A stretch of 64,000 bases of DNA, from assembly GCA_949949035.1 (NCBI GenBank), contig CATLHJ010000002.1:1-64000 (forward strand). The letters are read 5' to 3'. Each line of letters opens with the position of its first letter. Position 1 is the first letter of the stretch. Shown piece by piece: positions 46,601-58,600 of the stretch. A program made the translations under genes and the position numbers. Source of the DNA: an uncultured Clostridia bacterium. Lineage in GTDB: Bacteria; Bacillota; Clostridia; Christensenellales; UBA1242. The notes under the pieces were generated by a model. That model had not been told where the DNA came from. It made no database searches and saw nothing but the letters and a program-made list of their open reading frames with translations.

Positions 46601-49600
46601 ACACGGGAAATAACCCGCAACGATTTGGAATCTCCACTTACCGCCATCAGCCACTTAAAGGCTACCGCCAGCATTACTTACGTTAATGGTTGTCCGCAAT
46701 TAGTCAAAGATGGTAGTGCGAACGCCCAAAAGATTACTACTTACTTTACGGTTAAAACTTATGGTTCCGACCCTGATAGTGGTGATGATAATAATGACCC
46801 CTTGGATCCACAACCCAGCAGTCGTTACCGTAAAGTGGCCCAAGCCATCGGTACCCAAGTAACTTACAATATTGCTTTGAAAGATGTAACTTTTGACAAT
46901 GCATTAGATTGTTATGAAACCAGCAATACAGTAGATCACCGTCCGTGGAGTAGCAGTAGCGCGTGGCGTGCCAAATTAAGCGGAAAGAGCATTATCGTTG
47001 AATTGCAACCGGACACCGCACTGTTCGGCATGACCTTGGTTATTGATGTTTACTCGGCAGAAGATAAAAACGAACCAGTTTACACCTTGAACATTGTGCC
47101 GGCTTGGTTTACCGTAGAAAATTTAGTGGTTGTGGGGCATTCTGGTGAAAACCCCTTGCAAATCATCCGCCCTGAAACGGTAGATAATCTGCGTTTGGAT
47201 TTTGAAACGGTCCACGGCGATGTTGAAGGTTATGATTATGAAACTCGCATCAAGGCTTTCCGTGAAGCGTTATTGGATACGCAACTAATAACCCGCATTG
47301 CGGATCGTGGTTTGTTGACTTTGTTGTTGGCACTTCGCTACAACAATGGTGAACCAGAAATTGTCAGTCGTGCCGTCAGTGGGGCGTTGCTGGTGCAAAA
47401 CACTTTCCGCTACGAATTGTTGGCCAGTGGCCCCAAGGTAGCAACTTTGGCACAAGCGATTGGTACTACCATAGAGTATGACCGCGTACCTTATGGTAAA
47501 AAAGTTACAGTACTAAAAAAATACTACTATGATCCCGATGACAGCCAAGCCGATGCCGATGGTTATGTGCAGTTCTTTACACGTCAGGAAGAAGGTAAAC
47601 CTTACACGAACTGTGATATTTACAAGGACTCGATAAACGACCGTTTGTTCCGTATTGCTTTGGACTACGACACGAACTTATTTAATTACCGTTTCAAATT
47701 CGAGGTTTATACCGACGGTACGGGTACTCCGGAATGTGTTTTATACGTGGTGCCGGCGTACTTTGTGGTGAGTGGTTTGGCGGTTGATGGTCAAAGCGGT
47801 GACGAAATTTGGTTTGTTACGGAAAACACACCGGCTGATGTCAACGCATTGATTAACGGCGTCGATTATGTCGGCGTCATTGACAGTCGTAACTTGAATA
47901 ATTCTGATATTTCGTCAATGCTGGCTAACTTTAACCTGCAACAATTACAGGAAAAAGCCGAGTTAATTGAACGTAGTTACGACAGCGAAGCAACGGCAGG
48001 GCGTTTAACGGCCACGATTTACGTTAAATACGTTAATGGTGAACCAATCTTGGTTGCACCCGACGCGGCGTGGGATGTTTGTTTGCCGACTGATTTTAAT
48101 TACCACGTTTATGGACCGAACGACTATAACCCGAATTATCCAGATCTGCCGTCGGGGCCACGCACGCGCAGTGCAGTGCAGGCGATTGGTACCACGGCCC
48201 GTTACCGCATTGATTTACCGGCTGGGCAAGCGTTGAACACTAGGGACTTAACGGATAACGATGGACTGTGGACTGCCGTTTGGGAAGACGAAGAACTGTT
48301 AGTCACCTTAAAAGCGGACACCGCTTTGTTAAACGAAACTATTAAATTGTCCTTCCAATCGTTACTGGATTTCTCGGAACAAGCCTGCTTATTTGAATTG
48401 ACCATCAAACCCGTATTATTCGAAGTAGTGGGTTTCGCCGTGGCAGACCATCCCGAACAACCCGCAACTTTGCTTAACGCTGCGGATAAAACCAATGTGG
48501 TTGCGGTAACCAAACACATGGATATTTACCAAACTGGTGACGTTAAGTACAACAAGGCGGTGCGCTTATTACGTCAGCAGTTAAATATATTCAATACGCA
48601 AGTGTTAGCACGCCGCATTGCCGAAGGTAACGAACAATTCTGGCAAACCGATGATGAACTTGGGGCTGACGGCAATGGTATGCTGACTTTCCGTGCCGCC
48701 ATCAATTATTCTGATCGTACGATGCCACGTTTAGCCAATATCGACAATTATCCATTAGCTGTGATTGAATCAGCGGTGGCTTATCAAATGATTGACGGCG
48801 ATGCCGCGGCGGGATCGGCAGCAACTTACCACCAACCAATTGGTACCACTGAATATTACCCCTTGCCGGATAAGTTTTTGAATGACACCTTACACTTTAA
48901 GGGGGGCAGCAGTACAATTAGCGGCACGATGTGGGACGCGGCGATTGTTAAGTACAGTGGCTATGGCACGCAATATGCGGTACGGGTGAATTGTCAATCG
49001 ACCCAAAATAATTTGGGGACTAATTTGCTGGGTACTGATTTGCAATTAGAACTGGTTGATGCCAGCAATCGTCATGTCTTTACTTTAACGATCAAGCCCG
49101 TCTACTTTGTAGTCGAAGGCTTTGAAGTTGCCTACCATCCCGAACGACCGCTGTGGTTATTGTCGACCACTGATTATACCGAAAATGTGTCCAGTTTACA
49201 GTTTACCGCCAAAGTTCGTCGTTCTGATTACGCTTGGCTAAAAGGTGAAATTGATGCTGAACTGGCTAACTTTAATAATAACTTACAAAACATTTGGGGT
49301 AGTTACCTAGAAAAATATACCATTGGTGGCGAATACTTGGTAGTGCGTGGTGCGATTGACTACCATACCACAACGGTCGATGGGCAACTAGCGGATGGTA
49401 ATGCCGATGTTGTGCCGTTAAGTTGGTTCGGACAGGGTAATGTGCAATTAGTACGCAGTGTCTTTCAGTACCAAATTTATAACAATACGGGTAGTGAACT
49501 GCCGGACAGCGGTATTGTTCGCCCAACAGGTACGCGTACTCGCACAGTAGGGCAGGCGATCGGCTTAACGGATACTTACACAATCGATTTAGACGACCTA

Positions 49601-52600
49601 TCTAATTTCAGCGCGGTCAATTTGAAACTGACGGAGGAATACCAAAACGGTACGGTGAAAGATTGGAACAGTGATAGCGGTTGGCAGGTACAAGCCAGTG
49701 GGAATAATCGCTTAACGGTGGTGTTGGAACCTAACGCAGACTTATTGAACCGCACCTTGGTGATTGCCATCAGTTACAGTGCTGACTATTACAGTCCGGC
49801 GTTTATTTTACGGGTGCAACCGGCTTGGTTTACGGTAACGGGTATTGCCTTGAAGGGGCATCCGGAAAATCCAATCAAAGTTGACAGTCTGTCTGCCTTC
49901 TTGGCTAGCGGTGAGCGGGTTTACGAACCAATTACGGCTTACGCTCCCGAATTAGCCAGCGAAGTGGAACCAAAAGTTAACGCGTTTATTGCTCGTTTCC
50001 AAAATGAAGATTTTCTTTTCGTTTACAAAACTTCTCACACCAGCAGCGATGGAAAAACTGCTTATTTACGGGCCACCACCACGGTACGTTATACTTATCC
50101 CAGTGATGACCCCAATAACAAACACGATGGAGTGTATTTAACTAGGGGTACCCCGGAAGATCGTTTGTGGAACGTGTTTACCGTAGTGGAAAATTCAGCA
50201 GATCATACTTTGTCAAAAACCGTAGTGCAAGGTATTGGCAGCACCAAGGAATATTACTTGGATGCCCCCATTGGCGAAGGTATTTATAACAGCAATGATG
50301 GTAATGCTACCGCCGTGGTTAAAGGTAATCGCACAACGGTTACCCTGAAAGCCGATGGTCGCTTACCCGAGTCAGGGCGTTACGTTGATCTGGTCTTGGG
50401 CAATCTGTTTACCTTGCGCATTACGCCGGTTTGGTTTGAAGTTGAAAGTTTAGCCGTAGCGGGACATCCCGAACGTCCGGTATGGCTATTTGCGCCGGCT
50501 ACCACCGCTAACTTAACTTATCGTGCCGTAACCAATGACGACATTCCCGATGGGTTTGACATTGCGGAAAAGGTAGCGGCTTTTAATGCCTCCTTAAATG
50601 AACAACGCGCAACTTTGGTTTCGGAAACGGTTAGTCAAAATCGCTACGTAACCGTTAACGCGGCGATTGATTACGTCAACGGTATGCCAACTTTGGTACG
50701 CATTAATGGTGATTTCAGTAATGTCGTGGAAGTCGTCTTTGAATATTACGTTTGGTCGGATTCGCGTGTACCAGAACCCAAGCACCCCGCGGTGATTAAC
50801 ACCACCTGCTTTAATCAAGTAATCGGTGGTGCCAAAACTTATACCTTGAAAAATATTCCAGGTAAAATTTATTATCAATGGCTGTGGGTTGAGGGCGCAG
50901 GTGATTTAACGGCTTCGGTTGCCGATAATACTTTGGCGTACGAAGGGGCAGCCATTAACTTTGATGTGTTAAAAAATACCTTAACGGTTGACTTGGCTGG
51001 CGATGTAAATTACTTGAACCAACCAATCAAAGTCAATATCCCGTATTTGGTAACCGTCAATAAACAAGAAGTATGGTATACGCACTGTTTAGAAATTACG
51101 CCCCTGTTATTAGAAGTTTATGGTTGGCAAATTGTCCCCGATGCCACCGCGGAAGGTGCGGACAGTTCAAAATACGAAATGGTAGATGATTATTTGCGTT
51201 TGCACGACAACCAATTCACACCGGTTAAAGCTTATTTTGCGCCAAAAGTTAACCATTCAAAAATTGATGATGCCACGCTGCAATCGGCAATTACCACAGC
51301 CAAAGCTGAATTGCAGAAGCAAATTAACGACAACCTTGCTTTATTAACTTTGGATTTTGCTGATGACTATATCAAGATAAATACTGACAAAAACGAATTG
51401 GTGTTAATGCAATACAGTGCCGAAGATACCAACACCACTGTGACCATGTCTGGTAAGGTGGTTTACGTTAATGGTCGTCCACAGGCAGTCATGACGGGTG
51501 GATCTACTATCAGCAACCAAGTGATCATTGGCACTGGTGACCCGCAACCATGGCCACCCGAAACGCCGATTATTGGCCATCAAACCGCTGGCTTGCAGGC
51601 GATTGGCACCGAACAAACTTACCAATTGGACTTCCAAGGTGAAAATTACACCAAGGTGCTGTACGATGACATGGAAATTCGTTGGAACGGGGTACTATTA
51701 AACCCCAAAACAGTGTACGATCTCGACAACAGTAGCACCACAGAATTACCCGCCATTGATGGCGAATACGATTTAGTGACGGTTGATGTTAATCAAGAAA
51801 CTGATTCTTTAACTGTCAACTTGGCGGCGGTATTGGCTTTAAGTGCTCACGAAGTGGTCATCGACCTGCCGTACCAAGTGGATACTGGACTGATAGAGAA
51901 CGGGGTGGCGGTAATGGCCACTAAATACTACCGCCTACAAATCACGCCGGTTTGGTATCTCTTGAACAACTTTACTTTGGCCAACCACCCCAGTAATTAT
52001 CTTGAATTGGATGACCGAGATGTGCAGATTACTTTATCCGCCAATGTTAGTCGTTCGGACAAGGCGGCCAACTCTGTGCGTACTAATATCAATGCGGCAA
52101 TTACCAATTTAGAAAACCAGTTAGCCACCATGCTGCTAAACCAAGGGGTAAAAACGGCGTGGACAATAACTAATCTTGACGGCACGGTTAATAATTACAT
52201 AGCCGTGGTGTCGATGGGGGGCAGCCTGTGGTTGCAACGTACTGGAATGGCGACGGCATCGCACCGCGTAACCACGCAAATTAGAGTAATCTACACTGAC
52301 GGGGTGCCGGTCTTGGTAACCGACCCGACGGCACCGGCTGATGTTACCTTCACGGTGGAAATCTTAGTTGATACTGATGAAAATAGTGCCTCTTTCTTCC
52401 CAGGTTTAGACAAAGTTAAACAAGGCGAACGTCTGGAATTCCAACAAGCCATCGGTACCTCCAAGACTTATAAAATTGATAAGACGAACAATGCTACAGA
52501 AACCTTGTACTTCAAGTGGCTAACGGTTAAAAATGGTGGTCCTAAACGTGACGCCAATAATTACGAATGGTTCGATCTGCAAATTACGGGCGGCAGCAAT

Positions 52601-55600
52601 TATGGTGAAGTGCGTGTAACCTTCAAACCCCAAGTGCGGTTGCTGATTAATCCGATTGAAATTATGATTCCCTACGCGAAATACCAGACCGAAGACGGAC
52701 AAGAAGGGGACATTGTTTGGTATTATTATAATTTAGTCATTAAACCTGTTTTATTTGAAGTAACCGGTTGGGGGGTAGAAGACGTTAACGGCCAAGTGGT
52801 TAACGAATTAACCATTAACGATAGTGCGCTGGAATTAAAGTTCGCGCCGATTATTCGCAGCGCACCATTAGATAACCAAACCTTTTTAGATAATCCTGAC
52901 GATCCAGATAACGCTAATACCAGTGAACTGATTTTCATCAGTAACTCAATCCGTAATTTGAAGAAACAAATTAACGATTATAACGAAGCGGTTGCCGACA
53001 AATACACTTACTTGGTAATCAATAATTACCCAGAAGAAGGACACCAAGTTAACTACTCGATGTATCGCGATAATGGTGCGCAAAAGACTTATATTGTCCG
53101 TGACGTGAATGAAAATACTCATACAATCGTTGACTTGTCTGCTACTATTTCTTACCAAGTAAACAGTTTTGACACGACGGCGGTTAACGGCGTGCAAGCG
53201 GTTGTCGGTTACGACGATGTGTCAAAAGGGTTACGCGTAAGTAGTAGCATTCGCATCAATACCACCAATCAGTCGGCATCTGATGAGAATTTAATGGTTA
53301 TTACCCAAGATAATGCCGAGGTCTTGCAAAATCTTATGCCCAATACCGATTACATTTTAATGGGCGATATTTACTTGTCGCAAGTAAAGATACCAGGATT
53401 ACAAACGCAGCCCGAAGGTTGGCGACCGGCAACATTCCCCGCAGGAGCTACCTTGGATGGTAATAATTACAAAATCTATTTGGATACGAACTTTGATTTA
53501 AGCAACAACCCAACTAATATTGGTGTGTTTAGCAATATTCCGTCAGGTTCAGTGATTAAAAACTTACATGTGGTAATTCCGCAGGGCACTTCCTTTGATA
53601 AAGCCCGTACCGTGGAGGTAAATTTAACTGGTTACACTAATGGTAACGTTAATATTGGTTTATTGGCCGGTAGCAACAACGGGGTAATTACCAACTGTGC
53701 GGTCTTGTCGGATTGGCAATTTGTTCAAGATTTAAGTAATGTTATTAACCCGTTGGATGGTAAAAAATTCACTACCAATTTGCAATTTAATATGGATGGC
53801 TACTTATTTGGCCGTTTACCGTATAACGGGAAAGAAGAAGTGTACTTCTTTGAAACCAGCATGAACAATGATCGCGAAGTGGTCATTGAACGCATTTATA
53901 ACAGTCACGGTTACCGTTTGATTAAGGTTGGTGATAGTTGGGTAGAGTACGTTGACAAGTACATGAACAATATAGAATTCATTACACCAGATACCACTAA
54001 TGTTGCTCATTATGACAATTACAGTACCATGATGCGCAACGGGTCGTCGGCGGCGCGGCTGTTGGTTAAGGGAACTAATGCAGAATTAAATGTTGTATTG
54101 GGCGGTCTAGTCGGGCTTAACAGCCACATGGTAACGAACAGTCGCGTTTTAATTGATATTGAATTGACCGATTTGGCAAACGGTGCCGAAAACGTCGACG
54201 ATGAAATCAGTGTTAGTTCCGCGATGGTTGGTGGTTTTGTGGGTAACAATGCCAATGGTGCGACAATTACCGCATCTTACTTCCGTGACGGCAACATTAT
54301 AAATAATGCTAACGTTGATTCATTGAAAACCGACGCTATTTGCTACTTGGGTGGCTTCGTTGGGCTAAATCAAGGTAAAATTATGCAATCTTACGCGATG
54401 GGGCAATCTACCAATCGTGAAGCCTACGCTCCGAACTTCACCTCGGGTGCGGGTGGTGTAAAAACCAGCCGTAATTCATTGGGCGGCTTTGTACACCAAA
54501 ATGAAGGTACTATTACCGATTGCTTGGTTAATGTGGTGATTGAAAAAGGCGGTCTGGATGGCTTCGCCGGTGGGTTTGTTTACCGCAATACGACCAATGG
54601 AAAGATTAGTAACTGTGTGGAAAATAACCTTTTGGTCTTAATTGACGAAAGTAGTGCGCCTTTGTATAAACCATTTATCGCTTTGAATTCAACCATGACG
54701 ATTGATGATGTTAAAGCGGGAAATAACACCATTACTGATAACTTAACCAACTTGTATTATGCGGGTAACTTGGAAAAAGTTTCGGCGTCGCAGTTTATTA
54801 AAGCGGGAGTTTTAACGCAATTAAGTAATAACAGTACGGCTAAATATTCGGCGATTGACAGTTACCAAGACTTTTCAATTGGTCAAGACCGTAAAAAAGT
54901 TTGGTACCAAACCGAAGACGGACAAATGATGTATTGGTACATTAGTAACCAAAATACTATTTGGTCAATGACTGACTTGGGACCGATGTTACGTACACCA
55001 AACGACATCGCCATCAGCAGCCGCAAAACCATTGCGCAATCATCACCGTATTTATTTGCTCCGGGAACGGCACGTAACCCGTATTTGTTGTGGGACAAAG
55101 ATCAATTCCGTCGTTATGTTTACGAAGCCACGCCAACGGCGACCAAGGCTGACCAAAATGGTACTCGTCAAAACGTAGACTTGAATCGTCAAGGAAATAA
55201 CCTGCGTTTGGTTGACGATGTCACGTTGGATGGTATACAAGATACTTACAAAATTACCTACACGGGTACCTTGGAAGGTAACGGTTTAACTTTGGGAGGT
55301 ATTGGTTTATCTTCCGTAGCGACCAACTTGGCGACGGCCGGTTTGTTTGGTAAAACGGAATACGCAACCATCCGTAACATTAACTTTGCCTTTAATAATA
55401 ATATCAACTCAACCGCGCGTTACGTAGGTGGTATTGCGGGCATCAGCATCAACACTAACTTTGTTGACGTTACGATCGATGAATCGTCATCCACTATTAT
55501 GGGCGCGAATATCGTTGGTGGTTTGGTCGGTTTGGCGGTAATCAATGATACCAATGTCGAAAACTATAATATTAACAGTTCAATTTCGGCAAAGGCCAAT

Positions 55601-58600
55601 TACAGTGAAGGTGTTACTTCGCCGGGGTCCAGCCGCTTTACTTCGGGCGAAGAATACCTGCAACAGACTTTATATTCGCGTGTAGAATACCGTCAAATTC
55701 CCCGTGAACAAGCCTTTGGTACCGCCGGTGGGGTCTTTGGGTTTGTTACTTCTAATCCGAATAACTATAAAGTGTTGGATGCTGATGGCAACGCACGTAT
55801 TGTGACTCGTGAAGCCACCACCCGTTATGAAATAAAAAACACGCTTGATGGTACCGTAGATGTGCAAAACCTCAGCAGCAAAAACACCGATGCCACCATG
55901 TTCCTGCGTGACCGAAATGGTAAGGCGATTGACGACACCAATCTCTATTATACTGACCAAATAGTTTTACGTAACGTCGGCGGAAATGTGCATGATGTTT
56001 CGGGTAACGTCGCCGGTGGTTTAATCGGTATTATGGATGAGACCATTGAATTGCGCGATCCGACTTTGTCGGGATTAAGTAAATTGACCGGCAAATATTA
56101 CTTGGGCGGGGTAGTTGGTATCAACTTGGGTAAGATTGCGGGTGGCTCGGTTGCTCAAGTCACCACCAAAGGCACCAGTGCTTTATCGTTTAATGTCAAC
56201 AGTTCGGTGAACGGCAGTTACATTTTCCGTTATGATTCGGATGTCGAAAATCCAAAACACTTCTGGGGTATGACGGTCGGTGCGGTGGCTGCGTACAACA
56301 ACGGTTTGGCCGATAATGCGAACAGCGGTACTATCGAAAACGTTCAAGTTAACGTCAATGTTTTCAGCACGGGCAACACGAACAAAATTTACGTGCTTGG
56401 TGGTGTAGTCGGGGAAGCGGGCACCTATTCAACCATTACCGATACGGTTAATGACGTTTTCCGTACCAACAATAATGCGGTCTTGTTCTCGCCGTCAGAC
56501 TTTACTAAAGTCGGTTTCTATGTTGGTAAAATTGTCGGTCGTGCCGTACTCAACGCTGATCAAGCCCGTTCGACCATGATAATGTTGCCCGCGTCGGAAG
56601 AAAACATGTACCAAGCCTGCTACGTAACACCTACAGATTTTGCGACCCCGTATTATAAAATTAACGGTGTTTTGACCAACGCGTTTGGCGTCAATGACGA
56701 TGGTACCACCTATAAAGTCCAGACGATGACGATGGACGAATACAAGCAATACGTGCTGTACAACTTGGTTAACGGTAACGCCACGATTTCGGAAATTGTA
56801 GCGGCCTTGGAACCGTGGTATCGCAGCCTGCCCACCTATATTTCCAGCGCGACCATCAACGGCAAAAATGTGTTTGTCGAAAAATTGACCGAGACTGCCA
56901 AAAATGAATTTGTAACTTGGCTAAGTGATAACGAAGTCTTTAACAATTTTAATGCCTTTACCTATACCGAAACTGATACCAGTGGCGCAACGGTTACCAA
57001 AAATCGCTTACTAAACGATTACGCGGCCTACCTAGATTACTGTGCCATCAGTCCCGTAGACGCGGGTGAAGCCTGGTTCCGCGAAAACTTAACTGCTTGC
57101 CGTGATCAGCGTTACCAACTGGCCAAAGAATTCTTTGCCTATAAAACAAAAGCCGCTGCCAGCAGCAGTCAATACCCTGCGAACATTTGTTTCACGTGGG
57201 CGCAATACGAAAATTATCGCTACCTGTTGGCGGCCTTGAATATGCAAGAAAACAATTACTATCAATGTCTGTATGGCGACGAAGTTTTGAAATACAGTGC
57301 GGATATCACGTACATTGCGCTGTGGTTAGATGACCAAAACTTGACCGAACTGGGCGAAGCGCAGGGCACTTCGGGCAACCGCGTTAAATTGTCGGGCTAC
57401 GGTGAATTGCAAAACTTGCTGGACGGTCGGGCGGACGATACCATCCAACAGTTCTCGGTGCGCGATCCGTTACAAGCCTACATTAACTTTGTGACGGACG
57501 GTTATACGTACCGCCGTACATTGGGAACAATCACCGAAACAATAACCCATTCGCCGTACGGTCAACGTGGGCAAGCGTGGCAAATGACGTTCAAACAATA
57601 CGTGCACTTCGTCAACACGATTGCGGGTAACGAATACGGTAACGAAGAAGCCAAAGGTAAATACGACGCGGACTTGATTGCTGATTATTTCTATTCCTGC
57701 TATAACTTAAACCAAGCCGCCAGTTCCGCCATTAACTTGAACGATTATATGGTGTACAAAATTACCGAAATACCTACCGTTTTGAAAGGTGAATTGGCGT
57801 GGATCAAGACCGGTCACCAACAAGGCGACGTCCAACTGGGTAACGTTGGTGCGGTGGAATTGGGCTGGGTGGCTAACGAAACGACTTGGAAAGATTTGTT
57901 GAAGGATACCGCAAAGGTTAAAGTTGAACAACGCGACAATGAAATCGTGTACCTTAATACCCAAGATGGTACACAAGTACAAAAAATTTGGGATGCGGCT
58001 AACCAATACGAATTGGCGCGCACCCAAGGTTTGGACATCGTCAAGTACCAAGAAATTTGCCGTCTGGGCGGTAGCCTGTACGAACTGCGTAAAACGCGCG
58101 TCGTAGATGGCAAAACCGAATATATTTACGCGACCGCGGACGCCTATATCTTCTCCTTGAAAGCCGCGCAGTATGGTTGGACGCCCGACCAAACCAGTTT
58201 CATTTCGGGTACCTTCGGTTTGGATAACATCCGTTACGCGCTGTCGGCGACTTATTACGGTAACATCTTGCAACAAACCTTGGATAACGTCGTGGCCGTG
58301 GATACCACCCGCGTAAGACAACACAAATTTGTTGGTAATCGGTGGTTCTATGACGCCAACGATGATGGCGATGAGTTTGATACCGATACCGACCGTAAAG
58401 GCACGTGGCAGTTAAACGTTGCTGGCGGTAATGTGGGACACACCTTTACTAACGGTGACGGCCAAGTTTATACTTTCGTCAAGAATCAGGCCATTGACTT
58501 GCGCGAAAACACCGATCCAACCAAAGGCAGGGTGCAGGGTGCCGCGTTGTACGTGGACGCGGACGGCGACAAAATGTTTACCCTTGACGATGCCGACCAA

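Noticed and set aside
45480-52800. Recent tandem duplication or CRISPR-like array
   Set aside because: The repeats are protein-level, 590-850 bases apart and strongly diverged; no short identical repeats with spacers exist.
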